This document shows, one piece after another, positions 44,882 to 54,253 of a stretch of DNA of 64,000 nt. The stretch spans positions 93,080 to 157,079 of the forward strand of contig NZ_JALJQZ010000007.1 of assembly GCF_022968395.1 (NCBI RefSeq), written 5' to 3'. Source of the stretch: Affinirhizobium lemnae (GTDB lineage: Bacteria > Pseudomonadota > Alphaproteobacteria > Rhizobiales > Rhizobiaceae). A program made the position numbers and the translations under genes. The first letter of the stretch is position 1, and the number at the start of each line of letters is the position of its first letter. Under the pieces are notes generated by a model, which saw only the letters and a list, made by a program, of their open reading frames with translations, was not told the origin of the DNA and searched no databases.

Positions 44882-45952
44882 ATGCGCAATGTGTTTCTTC
44901 GGCTTGTCGTTGTGTGTCTCGTCATCCTGCTCGGATCGTTCGCTGCCTCTGCGCAGGAGGGGGCTGAACGTCAGCCGCTTCCGCAAGGCGTGCAGCGTCC
45001 CTTGCAGATCCATCTGGTTGTCCGTGTTCTCGATATTCTCAAGATCGATGAGACTACGGGCGATGCGCAACTGGTCGTCGAAGTTCAGCAGCGCTGGAAA
45101 GATCCCGCTCTTCAGTTCAATGCCATCCAGTTCGGTCGTGATCGGCAGGATTTCACCGGCGCTGAAGCTACGGCGAAGCTCGCCTCGATCTGGAACCCGG
45201 CTGTCGAGATCGAGAACCGCAGCGGAGATGAAACGCTTCAGCTCGAAGCCCTGTCGATCCGCAGCAACGGGGAAGTGACGTCGATGCGCAGGCTTGAGGG
45301 GAGCTTCCGTTTTGCCCGCGACCTCTCGGCCTTTCCCTTCGATCAGCAGCATGTGAGGCTAGCCTTTGTGTCCCAGTACTATCCGGCTGATGATGTGGTC
45401 TTCGTGCAGGACTTTCAGGATCGGCAGCTCTCTGGATTGCCGCCCCAGCTTTCCGCCTCGGACTGGAGCGCCAAGAACCTGTCCTTCACGACCGCCCAGT
45501 TTTATGGGTGGAGTGCAAGACCCTTTGCGAAGCTGACGGCAGAGGTTGCCATCGATCGCAAATGGCCGCGTTATTTCCTGCGCATTTTCATTCCGTTCAT
45601 TGCCGTCCTGTCCGTATCGCTGTTCATCCTGTGGCAGCCGAAGGGATTGATCGGCGACAAGACGGGTGTCACCTATTCCGCGCTTTTGGCGCTAGCGGCG
45701 TTGAGTTTCACTTTCGAGGCAAGCTTCCCCGGTAGCATGTCGGTCACGTCGCCGATCGCCTTCATGATCTCGATCGGATATTTCTATCTGATCCTGGCGC
45801 TTTTGGTCGACCTCTTGATGGAAAGTGAGCGCTTTCCGGGACGCACGGCCTATCCCTTCCTGTCGAGCGAGGTTCGCCGGGTGGTCCGGTACGTCATGCC
45901 ACTGATGTTCACCATTATCTGCATCTGCGTCACGCTGCGGTCGCTTGCGTGA
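44882..45952 (+). CDS. Pentameric ligand-gated ion channel (Cys-loop receptor family)
   Basis: 356-residue bacterial relative of GLIC/ELIC. A signal peptide (about 1-23) precedes the extracellular beta domain with VVRVLDILKIDETTGDAQ, a WKDP segment and the pro-loop FPFDQQHV (no flanking cysteines, as in bacterial members). The four membrane helices follow from about residue 220: M1 with YFLRIFIPFIAVLSVSLF, M2 with TYSALLALAALSFTFEASFPG, then M3 and M4. Separated by 3 bases from the dCache gene. Such a channel would open when a periplasmic ligand binds; the ligand and ion are unknown. Confidence 0.85.
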   Translation: MRNVFLRLVVVCLVILLGSFAASAQEGAERQPLPQGVQRPLQIHLVVRVLDILKIDETTGDAQLVVEVQQRWKDPALQFNAIQFGRDRQDFTGAEATAKLASIWNPAVEIENRSGDETLQLEALSIRSNGEVTSMRRLEGSFRFARDLSAFPFDQQHVRLAFVSQYYPADDVVFVQDFQDRQLSGLPPQLSASDWSAKNLSFTTAQFYGWSARPFAKLTAEVAIDRKWPRYFLRIFIPFIAVLSVSLFILWQPKGLIGDKTGVTYSALLALAALSFTFEASFPGSMSVTSPIAFMISIGYFYLILALLVDLLMESERFPGRTAYPFLSSEVRRVVRYVMPLMFTIICICVTLRSLA

Positions 45953-46030
45953 GCCTGAATTAGTGCTTCATTAACCATAATGTCCGTAACGTGCGACTCA
46001 TCTCAAGATGACCGCAATAAGGACACATTC

Positions 46031-46654
46031 ATGTCGATCTCGCGCCGTGGACTGCTGATCGGGCTTCCGCTTCTCCTTGCCGGATGCGCCTCTACCTCCG
46101 GAACCCAGCAGGCAGATTACTCAGCTCGGCCGAACGAATTGCATCCCCTGAAGGAAGTGCCGCTCGACAAGATCAAGCCGGAGCTGCGCCGGACCGAAGT
46201 GGCCTATGCGACGGAACACAAGCCGGGCACGATCGTGGTGGATACGCCCGCGCGTCGTCTTTACTACGTGCTGGATAACGGTCGCGCCATGCGTTACGGC
46301 GTCGGTGTGGGTCGTGCTGGTCTGGCGCTGGCCGGAAATGCCTATGTCGGTCGCAAGGCCGAATGGCCAACCTGGACGCCGACCGCCAACATGCAGCGCA
46401 GGGAAGCCCGCTACAAGAAGCTTGCCGGTGGAATGCCGGGTGGCCCCAATAATCCGCTCGGTGCACGCGCGATGTATCTCTACCGGGGCGGTGCCGATAC
46501 CCATTTCCGCATCCACGGCACCAACCAGCCAGAGTCGATCGGTCATGCCATGTCGAGCGGCTGCATCCGCATGATGAACCACGATGTCGTGGATCTCTAT
46601 TCCCGCGTGAAGGTGGGCGACAAGGTTGTCGTCATTCAGGAAGCCCGCGCCTGA
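46031..46654 (+). CDS. L,D-transpeptidase lipoprotein (YkuD)
   Basis: 207 residues from the ATG at 46031, with AAGGA upstream. A lipobox LLLAGC places the lipid-modified Cys at 19. The YkuD domain fills the rest: HFRIHGTNQPESIG (His162) and the catalytic Cys178 in SSGCIRMMNHD. Enzymes of this type crosslink peptidoglycan stems by 3-3 bonds or attach lipoproteins; many occur in rhizobia, where polar growth relies on them. The exact reaction cannot be assigned. Confidence 0.92.
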   Translation: MSISRRGLLIGLPLLLAGCASTSGTQQADYSARPNELHPLKEVPLDKIKPELRRTEVAYATEHKPGTIVVDTPARRLYYVLDNGRAMRYGVGVGRAGLALAGNAYVGRKAEWPTWTPTANMQRREARYKKLAGGMPGGPNNPLGARAMYLYRGGADTHFRIHGTNQPESIGHAMSSGCIRMMNHDVVDLYSRVKVGDKVVVIQEARA

Positions 46655-46816
46655 TTTTCGCAAGCTGGAACAACATTGCGCTGCGAAACGGTTTAATTGG
46701 CGAATCGCAAACGGATTGTTCGGCAATGTGCTGGTCGGGCTTGTCGCATCCATAAAAGGCAACCATTTAACTCTGGCGCCGTTGTGGTGCGGATTTGAGA
46801 TGGAACGCGGGCTTCA

Positions 46817-47773
46817 ATGAAACTCATTGCGATCTTCAACCGTGACGGCGGTACCTTCAAGACGACCGACATGGACGCCTATTGCGATCATGCCGCGCGC
46901 ATCTTCGCAGAGCAGGGGCATGACATCGAATGCCGGGTCGTGGCCGGAGATGATGTTGTAGGCGCCATGGAAAAGGCCGCGAAAAGTGGCGTCGATGGCC
47001 TGATCGCTGGTGGCGGTGACGGAACGATTTCAGCCGCTGCTGGCATTGCATGGAAAAGTGGTCTCGTGCTTGGCATTGTGCCCGCAGGCACCATGAACCT
47101 CTTCGCGCGCACTCTGAAGCTGCCTCTCGATATCTGGCAGGTGATCGATGTTCTGGCGCGAGGCGAGGTGGAGAACGTGGATATTGCCAGCGCCAACGGC
47201 CACAGCTTCGTGCACCAGTTTTCCGCCGGTTTGCATGCCCGCATGGTGCGATATCGCAACCAGATGAGCTATGCCTCGCGCCTTGGAAAAATGCGAGCCA
47301 ATGCCAGGGCAGCTTTGGGCGTGATGTTCAATCCACCTGTTTTCGAGGTGGAGTTCAACGCCGAAGGCCGCCGCGGTCTTCGCAAGGTCTCCGCCATTTC
47401 GGTGTCCAACAACGAGTTCGGGCAGGATGCGCTTCTCTACGCCGACAGTGTCACGGGCGGCCACCTTGGCTTCTATATCGCAGATGCCTTGACGCCGCCG
47501 GGCGTTGCCAGGCTGACGATCGATATCCTGCGCGGCAGGCTGAAGGAGAACGAGGCCGTAACCGCCATGACGGCAACAGAACTGGAACTGCATTTTCCCA
47601 AGCGGCGGCACGATGTGCGCTGCGTCATCGATGGAGAACTGCTGCCCATGGCGAGAGATGTCAAACTGCGCATTCACGCCGGGGAGCTTAAAGTGCTGGT
47701 GCGTCAGCCGCAGCAGCCCACCCTTCAGGTGCAGGACCAGGAAGGCATGGTTGAACAGCAGCCGTCTATTTAG
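46817..47773 (+). CDS. Diacylglycerol/sphingosine kinase-family protein
   Basis: 318-residue lipid kinase family member. The nucleotide motif GGGDGTISAAAG (residues about 65-76) is clear, followed by GIVPAGTMNLFARTLKLP. The C-terminal half is beta-rich (GHLGFYIADALTPPGVARL). In family members ATP phosphorylates diacylglycerol or a related lipid. Its stop overlaps the stop of the convergent glutamine synthetase-like gene by 4 bases. Confidence 0.88.
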   Translation: MKLIAIFNRDGGTFKTTDMDAYCDHAARIFAEQGHDIECRVVAGDDVVGAMEKAAKSGVDGLIAGGGDGTISAAAGIAWKSGLVLGIVPAGTMNLFARTLKLPLDIWQVIDVLARGEVENVDIASANGHSFVHQFSAGLHARMVRYRNQMSYASRLGKMRANARAALGVMFNPPVFEVEFNAEGRRGLRKVSAISVSNNEFGQDALLYADSVTGGHLGFYIADALTPPGVARLTIDILRGRLKENEAVTAMTATELELHFPKRRHDVRCVIDGELLPMARDVKLRIHAGELKVLVRQPQQPTLQVQDQEGMVEQQPSI

Positions 47774-49128
47774 ATTCGGGCCAGATAGGTCTGGTAATCG
47801 AAATCGGACACCGTGCGCAGGTAGGCAATGGCCTCCTTGCGTTTCGTATCCGCATAGAGGCGCTGATAGCCTTCGCCGAACGTATCGCGAATGAAATTCG
47901 ACTGCGCGAAGTCCTCGACGGCGGTGAGAAAGTCATGGGTCAGTCTTCGGCCACTCGTGGCTTGCTGGCCCGCCTCGGTTGCCGGACCCGGATCCAGCGT
48001 CGAATCAAGCCCTCTCAGAATGCCGCCGAGAATCGCCGTCAGCAGCAGGTAGGGGTTGGCGTCTGCGCCTGCCACCCGATGCTCGATACGTGCGCCGGGT
48101 CCATCGGTTTCCGGAATACGGATTGCCGTCCCGCGATGGCCGACACCCCAATCGATATCCACGGGAGCAAAGGAGCCCGGCTGGAACCGACGGTAGGAAT
48201 TGGCAAAGGGTGCAAAGACGAGCTGTGCTTCCCGCATCGTCTGCAGCATTCCGGCACAGACAGATTTCAAGGCGGTCGGTTCTCCACCTGCCGCATCCAG
48301 CACATTGCGCCCTGATCTATCGATGACGCTGGCATGCACATGCAGGCCGGAACCGGCATGGTCGCCATAGGGTTTGGCCATGCAGGTTGAGCGAAGGCCA
48401 TGCTTGCGTGCCGCCATCTGCGCAAGACGCTTGAGGTAGATGCAGTCATCGGCCGCCGCCAGAGCATCCGGCCGATGGTTGAGGTTGATCTCGAACTGGC
48501 CAGGGCCGAATTCCGCTGTCGTGGCGTCCGCTGGCAGGCCCTGCAGATCCGCCCATTCGCGCAATGTATCCAGATAGCCTTGCAGGGCATCCACGGCGCT
48601 CATGTCGTAGAGCTGAAATCCGTTCGGTTCACCCCGGTAGGTGAGAGATTTTGGCGGGCGCGGCTTGCCGTTCTCACGCCAGTCGTCCTCGATCACGTAG
48701 AATTCAAGCTCGGTCGCAACAACCGGCGTCAATCCCCGCTCTGCGCACCGGGCAAGCATCGAGGACAGGATCGCCCGCGGATCCATGAAGCTCGGTTCGC
48801 CCGTCAGTTCATGCATGGTGGAAAGTACCTGCGCCGATCCTTGCGGCGCCCAGGGCATGGGTGCCAGACTTCTGGGATCGGGAATGCAGCAGCCGTCGGG
48901 ATCGCCGAGCGTCAGTGAGAGGCCCGTGATATCGTCATTGTCGTCGCCCCAGATGTCCAGCGATTGCGTGGATGTCGGCAGGCGCACCTTGCCATCCCAC
49001 ACCTTGTTCTGCGCGCTGAGCGGAATCTGCTTGCCGCGAAGATCGCCGTTCATGCCGACGAGCAAGATTTCGATTCTCGGTTCCTGGGTCTCGACCGGCA
49101 TCCGCGCCTCGCTGCTTTTTGTATTCAT
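47770..49128 (-). CDS. Glutamine synthetase-family protein (PuuA-like)
   Basis: 452-residue ATP-dependent amine ligase. The metal/ATP regions are visible: ATELEFYVIEDD, TTAEFGPGQFEINLNH, KPYGDHAGSGLHVH and the arginine-rich RIEHRVAGADANPYL. The N-terminus is divergent, as in gamma-glutamylpolyamine synthetases (PuuA/GlnA3 types). It lacks the adenylylation-site context of GlnA. Start ATG at 49128; an ATG at 49101 with GAGG upstream is an alternative. It diverges from an omega-aminotransferase gene, and both could act in polyamine or other amine breakdown. Adjacent DAG-kinase overlap is incidental. Confidence 0.82.
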   Translation of the reverse strand: MNTKSSEARMPVETQEPRIEILLVGMNGDLRGKQIPLSAQNKVWDGKVRLPTSTQSLDIWGDDNDDITGLSLTLGDPDGCCIPDPRSLAPMPWAPQGSAQVLSTMHELTGEPSFMDPRAILSSMLARCAERGLTPVVATELEFYVIEDDWRENGKPRPPKSLTYRGEPNGFQLYDMSAVDALQGYLDTLREWADLQGLPADATTAEFGPGQFEINLNHRPDALAAADDCIYLKRLAQMAARKHGLRSTCMAKPYGDHAGSGLHVHASVIDRSGRNVLDAAGGEPTALKSVCAGMLQTMREAQLVFAPFANSYRRFQPGSFAPVDIDWGVGHRGTAIRIPETDGPGARIEHRVAGADANPYLLLTAILGGILRGLDSTLDPGPATEAGQQATSGRRLTHDFLTAVEDFAQSNFIRDTFGEGYQRLYADTKRKEAIAYLRTVSDFDYQTYLARI

Positions 49129-49183
49129 CAATGGCCATCAGTCCGGATGGACCTTGCTTGCCAAGCCTGTTGCTGTTGGTCCA

Positions 49184-49203
49184 TGTTCGTAGCGGATCGA
49201 ACA
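49184..49203. promoter_or_regulatory. Inverted repeat in the divergent amine-catabolism promoter
   Basis: TGTTCG-N8-CGAACA, perfect 6-base arms, lies in the 143-base gap between the two divergent genes. It could be the operator of a shared repressor. No regulator gene is adjacent. Confidence 0.4.
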
Positions 49204-49270
49204 GGGGCTTACAACGTGGCGGCCTCTGTTCACTCGCCAACATCGTAAACAAGTCAGACGGGGGAAGTCT

Positions 49271-50635
49271 TTGGACCCGGTTCGTAACTCCGAGAACATG
49301 AGCGCAATCGACCTGGCGCATCACATCCATCCCTTTTGCGACATGAAGGACATGGCGCGGCATGGCGCGCAGATTATGGCGCGAGGCGAGGGAATCTGGA
49401 TCTTCGATTCGCAGGGCAATCCCTACATGGATGCCTTCGCCGGTCTCTGGTGCGTGAATATCGGCTACGGGCGCAAGGAAATCGGCGAAGCCGTCATGCG
49501 GCAGATGAACGAGCTGCCTTATTACAATACCTTTTTCGGCACATCGACCCAGCCCGCGACCCTTCTAGCCCAGAAGGTCACGAGCTATACGCAAGGCCTG
49601 ATGAGCCATGTCTTCTTCACCTCGTCAGGGTCCGAGGCAACAGACACCTGGTTCCGGCTGGCCCGGATCTACTGGAAAGTGTTAGGCCAACCTTCCAAGA
49701 AGCAGGTCATCGCACGGCGCAACGCCTATCATGGGTCCACCGTGGCTGGCGCATCGCTCGGCGGCATGAAGCATATGCACGAACAGGGCGATCTGCCGAT
49801 CGAGGGTATTCACCACATCGGCCAGCCCTATTGGTACGCAGACGGCGGTGATCTGACGCCAGCGGAATTCGGGCTCAAGATGGCGCGCGAGCTTGAGGCC
49901 AAGATCGATGAACTGGGCGAGGAGAATGTGGCGGCCTTTGTGGGCGAGCCAATTCAGGGCGCAGGCGGCGTCATCATCCCGCCGGATACCTATTGGCCGG
50001 AGATCGAGCGCATTTGCCGGGCGCGCAACATTCTGCTGATTGCGGATGAAGTCGTTTGCGGCTTTGGCCGCCTTGGCAGCTGGTTCGGCCATCAGCATTT
50101 CGGCTTCAAACCCGATATGGCATCGATCGCGAAGGGGCTTTCATCCGGCTACCTGCCGATCGGCGGCGTGTTGATCAGCGAAAAAGTCGCCGCCGTGCTG
50201 GCTGAGGCCGGCGACATCAACCATGGCTACACCTATTCCGGCCATCCGGTCTGCGCCACGGCGGCGCTGGAAAACCTTCGTATCGTGGAAGAGGAAGGAC
50301 TTGTGGAACGGGTGCGCGACGATATCGGCCCCTACCTCGCACAGGCCCTCAAGACCCTTGAGGATCATGAGGTGGTCGGCCAGGTCGAATCGGTCGGATT
50401 GCTGGGCGCGGTTCAGCTGGCCAAGGACAAGTCCACTCGCCAGCGGTTCAAGGATCCCGACCGCGCCGGACGCGTGGTGCGCGGCTTCTGCTACGACCAC
50501 CAGCTCATCATGCGCGCGACAGCGGACCGGATGCTGATCTCGCCCGCCCTGATCATCAGCCGCGAAGAGGTGGACGGGCTGGTTCAATACATCCGGCACG
50601 GCCTCGACCATTTGCGAGAGCAGAATCTCGATTGA
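49271..50635 (+). CDS. Omega-aminotransferase, class III (SpuC-like)
   Basis: 454-residue PLP aminotransferase. The start phrase HHIHPFCDMKDMARHG, the FFTSSGSEATDT phosphate loop, EPIQGAGGVIIPP, and the PLP lysine Lys288 in SIAKGLSSGYLPIG are intact. These match putrescine/omega-amino acid:pyruvate aminotransferases. Start: TTG at 49271 gives an N-terminal length like that of homologues, while ATG at 49298 is also possible. Paired divergently with the PuuA-like ligase, which supports a role in amine catabolism. Confidence 0.88.
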   Translation: MDPVRNSENMSAIDLAHHIHPFCDMKDMARHGAQIMARGEGIWIFDSQGNPYMDAFAGLWCVNIGYGRKEIGEAVMRQMNELPYYNTFFGTSTQPATLLAQKVTSYTQGLMSHVFFTSSGSEATDTWFRLARIYWKVLGQPSKKQVIARRNAYHGSTVAGASLGGMKHMHEQGDLPIEGIHHIGQPYWYADGGDLTPAEFGLKMARELEAKIDELGEENVAAFVGEPIQGAGGVIIPPDTYWPEIERICRARNILLIADEVVCGFGRLGSWFGHQHFGFKPDMASIAKGLSSGYLPIGGVLISEKVAAVLAEAGDINHGYTYSGHPVCATAALENLRIVEEEGLVERVRDDIGPYLAQALKTLEDHEVVGQVESVGLLGAVQLAKDKSTRQRFKDPDRAGRVVRGFCYDHQLIMRATADRMLISPALIISREEVDGLVQYIRHGLDHLREQNLD

Positions 50636-50643
50636 AAGCTGTC

Positions 50644-52185
50644 TCAGCGCTGGGGCAGGGCGACCTGCTCCAGCCAGACATAGCCGAACCGCATGGTATC
50701 GCCATCCTGCGCGAAGTTGTACGGAACATCGACATAGGTGATCTTCAGCGATGCGGGCGACACATCATTCGCTTTCAGGAAGCCGGCCAAGTCGTCCGAG
50801 AAACCTTCGCGGCCGTCCCGCAGTGGCCAGACGATGAGGCCGGGACCGCGCCGCACGGCATCGGCAAAAGCGATAGGCTGAAGCTGCGGCATCAGCACCG
50901 GAACGCTGGTGAACTCCAGCCGTGCATTGCCAGCCATCATCAGATCGTCGGTGAGAATGAAGGCAGGCCGCTCATTGCGTGCGCCCACGACTTGTTCCAG
51001 CATCGGCTGGTAAGGCGTGTGCTCCTTGCTGTAGCGGCCGATATAGGGCGCGATGATATTGGCGACTGCGAAATACAAGACGCTGACCGTCACGATGGCC
51101 ATGACGGGAATGCCCATACGGGCCACGCTCTCCCGGGTGTCGATCCTTGCCGCTGCAATCTTCAGGGTGAGGTAAAGAGGAAGCAGCATCTGGAAGGGGG
51201 ACAGCCATTTCTGGCGGATGCTGGACGCGCCGACGCCGAGGCCGATCAGCGTAACCAGCACAAGACAGACCACGATCATCCATCCGATGACCCGGCTCCA
51301 GCGATCGCTGGCTCTCAAAACCGCTCCCAGATCCCTGTAGAAGATGACGGCAAAGATTGCGATGACCGGCAAGGTGCCCTTCAGGGTCGATAGCAGAATG
51401 GAGATGAGGCCGCGGATACTGTCACGTGCCAAATCTCCGGACGCACCCTCGCGCATGGCTTCCACTGTACCGGTGGTCGCCATATCCAGGTTCATCAGCG
51501 CCCAGATCAGATGCGGCAAGGCAATGGCCGCCGCAACCAGCATGGCTGGAATCATGCGCCAGTCTAGCAACCGCTTGCGAAAATCGGGTTCCGGCAAGAC
51601 GGCGATGATGGCCGCAATCGGGATGATGACAAAATTGTATTTCGTGAGAAAGCCAAGCCCGACCGTCAATCCGAGCAGGATGTACGAGCCGAGACTTGGC
51701 CTGTCGAGCGTCTTCAGGAATGCAAGCAGGAACAGCGAGACGAAGCAGAGCGTTGCGATGGCATGCGTCAGATCCCGCTGCGCCAGAACGCTGATGGAGG
51801 GAACCATCAGCAAACCCAGCATCGCAATGAGCGGCAGTCTTCTGTCTTCCATCACCTGACGCGCGGCAAGCCCGTAGAAGATGCAACAGAGAAACAACAG
51901 GCTGTTCTTGAGTGCCGAGAGCGTCGCAACCGACAGGCCGAACAGCGCATTCATGCCGATCTGCAGCCAGTCATACAGCGGCGGTTGCCGTCCATAGCCC
52001 AGCAGCAGCATCTGCGACAGAAATGCCTGCTCCGCCTCGTCATTCTGCAGGCTGTCGGAACGCAGAACCCGCATGATGACGCAGAGAATGAAGTAGGCGA
52101 GGACTGCCCACACAATGACGCCCGGCTGGCGGACGAGAAGATTACGGGTTCTGCTGATCACGGCTATAGATTTCCCTGACCACAT
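50644..52185 (-). CDS. GT39-family glycosyltransferase (ArnT/RgtF-like)
   Basis: 513-residue polytopic membrane enzyme with about 11 helices. The first periplasmic loop has RSDSLQNDEAEQAFLSQ and LGYGRQPPLYDWLQ, the pattern of GT39/ArnT enzymes that take sugar from a polyprenyl-phosphate donor (with acidic residue Asp/Glu at the loop). Its first 44 bases overlap the GT2 gene, so the pair is coupled. Rhizobial GT39 enzymes of this kind (RgtA-D/F) add galacturonic acid to LPS; that exact role here is a guess. Confidence 0.82.
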   Translation of the reverse strand: MWSGKSIAVISRTRNLLVRQPGVIVWAVLAYFILCVIMRVLRSDSLQNDEAEQAFLSQMLLLGYGRQPPLYDWLQIGMNALFGLSVATLSALKNSLLFLCCIFYGLAARQVMEDRRLPLIAMLGLLMVPSISVLAQRDLTHAIATLCFVSLFLLAFLKTLDRPSLGSYILLGLTVGLGFLTKYNFVIIPIAAIIAVLPEPDFRKRLLDWRMIPAMLVAAAIALPHLIWALMNLDMATTGTVEAMREGASGDLARDSIRGLISILLSTLKGTLPVIAIFAVIFYRDLGAVLRASDRWSRVIGWMIVVCLVLVTLIGLGVGASSIRQKWLSPFQMLLPLYLTLKIAAARIDTRESVARMGIPVMAIVTVSVLYFAVANIIAPYIGRYSKEHTPYQPMLEQVVGARNERPAFILTDDLMMAGNARLEFTSVPVLMPQLQPIAFADAVRRGPGLIVWPLRDGREGFSDDLAGFLKANDVSPASLKITYVDVPYNFAQDGDTMRFGYVWLEQVALPQR

Positions 52186-53161
52186 AACTCAGGCTGCTGT
52201 CATCCTTGAAGTAAACGCGCGCCAGCATTTCCGCCAGAATACCGGTGGTGATCATCTGAACCGAGGAGAGGAACAGCATGATCCCGACGAGAAAGAGCGG
52301 CCGTGTGCCGATGTCATTGCCTAGAATGAACTTGTCGATGAACAGGTAAAACAGAATGAGCGCCGAGAGCGCGCCGATGCCAAGGCCGAGCGAGCCGAAA
52401 AAGTGGCCCGGCCGCGCCTTGAACTTCATGAAGAACAGGACCGACAGAAGATCGAGGATAACCCGGAACGTGCGCGAAATGCCGTATTTGGAAACGCCGT
52501 GCTGCCGCGCATGGTGCGTGACGGGCATTTCTCCGATGCGGGAACTCGGCACCACGTTTGCGACCCAGGCAGGGATGAAGCGGTGCATCTCGCCCATCAA
52601 CCGAACCTGCTTGATCACCGACCCGCGATAGATCTTCAGGCTGCAACCGTAGTCGTGCAGGCGAACGCCGGTAATGCGCCCGATCAGGCGATTGGCGATC
52701 CAGGAGGGAATCTTGCGAAGGACAAGGCCATCCTGCCGGTTCTTGCGCCAGCCAACCAGAAGGTCCAGTTCGCGGCGCTCCAGTTCCGCCACCATGGCCG
52801 GAATGTCTTTCGGATCATTCTGCAGATCGCCATCGAGCGTTGCGATCAGCCGTCCGCGCGCCTCGGTGATTCCCGCCTGCATGGCGGCCGTCTGGCCGAA
52901 ATTTCGCTGCATGGCGACGATGCGAAGCTCCAGCCCCTCGCGCCCGATGGCGGAACGTGCGGCGGTCAGCGTGGCATCGGTGCTGCCGTCATCGACGAGG
53001 ATCAGTTCCCAGCGTCCGGCATATCCAGCCATTGCCTCCTGAACGCGCGCAATCAGCGGGCCGACGCTTTCCTCTTCGTTGAAGACAGGCACGACAAGCG
53101 AAAGTTCAAGCCCGCCTGTGCCCCCCGTATCCGCGCCGATCAATTCCACAGTTGTACGCAC
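52142..53161 (-). CDS. GT2 polyprenyl-phosphate glycosyltransferase (ArnC/RgtE-like)
   Basis: 339-residue enzyme. The GT2 fold is shown by SLVVPVFNEEESVG, ILVDDGSTDATL and TLDGDLQNDPKDIP; two C-terminal membrane helices (about 237-300) resemble DPM1/ArnC/RgtE. Such enzymes make a sugar-phosphate-polyprenol donor at the inner membrane, which a GT39 partner then uses. Start is GTG at 53161 with AGGAG about 10 bases upstream. The next gene of the unit overlaps by 44 bases. Confidence 0.85.
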   Translation of the reverse strand: MRTTVELIGADTGGTGGLELSLVVPVFNEEESVGPLIARVQEAMAGYAGRWELILVDDGSTDATLTAARSAIGREGLELRIVAMQRNFGQTAAMQAGITEARGRLIATLDGDLQNDPKDIPAMVAELERRELDLLVGWRKNRQDGLVLRKIPSWIANRLIGRITGVRLHDYGCSLKIYRGSVIKQVRLMGEMHRFIPAWVANVVPSSRIGEMPVTHHARQHGVSKYGISRTFRVILDLLSVLFFMKFKARPGHFFGSLGLGIGALSALILFYLFIDKFILGNDIGTRPLFLVGIMLFLSSVQMITTGILAEMLARVYFKDDSSLSYVVREIYSRDQQNP

Positions 53162-53287
53162 CTGGTCTTTCTCCTAAACCTCGGGGGCTTGCCTTGATGG
53201 CCAGCGACCCGGCCGGGTGATATCGCGTGGCGACACTCCTCCGGGAATTGCCGAAGTGGATCTATTGCTGATGGACGCGTCCTCTAT

Positions 53288-54253
53288 ATGAAGAACGAAA
53301 GGCTTGCCAGCCAAAAGCCATGGATTCTCCGCCATGCGACCACACTTGTGACACTTGTTGCGGTGGTGTGTTATGTCGGCTTCATCCAGTGGGTATGGGG
53401 ATGGGCGCAAATCGTCGGCATCTGGAGAACAGCCGGTCTTGGCATTGCAAGCACCGCGCTCCTGCTTTTGCTGATGACCTATGTGCTTCGCACCTGGCGG
53501 ATCTACGATTATTTTCCGCGAGAAACGAAAGGCAGCTTTCGCCGTCTGTTTCGTGTCGTGCAGGTCCATAATCTCCTGAACGTCATGCTTCCTTTCCGCA
53601 GCGGTGAACTGAGCTTTCCCTTGCTGATGAAGCAGGAGTTTGGCGTCTCCATCACACGGGCCAGCGCGGCACTGCTGGTCATGCGGCTTTTCGATCTGCA
53701 TGCGCTCTTTGCGGCAGCGGGGTTCGGTCTGGCTTTGGAACACCGCAATCTCTGGCTTTGGCTTCTCTGGGCACTGTTCGCGTTCAGTCCGGCGATTGCC
53801 TTCGCGCTCAAGGAAGGTCTGCTGAGGCTGGCGCGCAAGATCTCTCACCCCAAGCTTCAGCACATGATGGCGGAACTCGAACAAGGACTTCCGGCCCACA
53901 CATCGTCATTCATCCGCGCTTGGGGTGTAACCCTCGTCAATTGGTTCGTGAAGATCGCAGTCATGGCTTGGGTTCTGGTTCTGCTCGCAAACATCGGCCT
54001 TGCCGCAGGCTTCGGCGGCGGGCTTGGGGGAGAGCTCTCCTCAGTGCTTCCCTTGCATGCGCCGGGCGGCATCGGAACCTATCCGGCAGGAATAATAGCC
54101 GGAGCCTTAACTTTCGGTGCCGAACGTTCGGAAAGCGTATTGGCTGACTTGGGGCAGGCCGCCATCAACGCGCACCTGCTGATCATTCTCAGCTCCGTCA
54201 TTGGCGCCGGTCTTGCGATACTGGTTGCGGGGCGTTCGAAAACACCCCGCTAA
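53288..54253 (+). CDS. Flippase-like LPG-synthase TM-region family protein
   Basis: 321 residues with about eight membrane helices of the lysyl-phosphatidylglycerol synthase TM (YbhN/UPF0104) family, without the lysyl-transferase domain. The conserved phrase MLPFRSGELSFPLLMKQEFGVS is present. Family members are linked to lipid or polyprenyl carrier flipping. Divergent from the GT2/GT39 pair, which suggests shared control and a common lipid-linked sugar pathway. Start ATG at 53288. Confidence 0.8.
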   Translation: MKNERLASQKPWILRHATTLVTLVAVVCYVGFIQWVWGWAQIVGIWRTAGLGIASTALLLLLMTYVLRTWRIYDYFPRETKGSFRRLFRVVQVHNLLNVMLPFRSGELSFPLLMKQEFGVSITRASAALLVMRLFDLHALFAAAGFGLALEHRNLWLWLLWALFAFSPAIAFALKEGLLRLARKISHPKLQHMMAELEQGLPAHTSSFIRAWGVTLVNWFVKIAVMAWVLVLLANIGLAAGFGGGLGGELSSVLPLHAPGGIGTYPAGIIAGALTFGAERSESVLADLGQAAINAHLLIILSSVIGAGLAILVAGRSKTPR

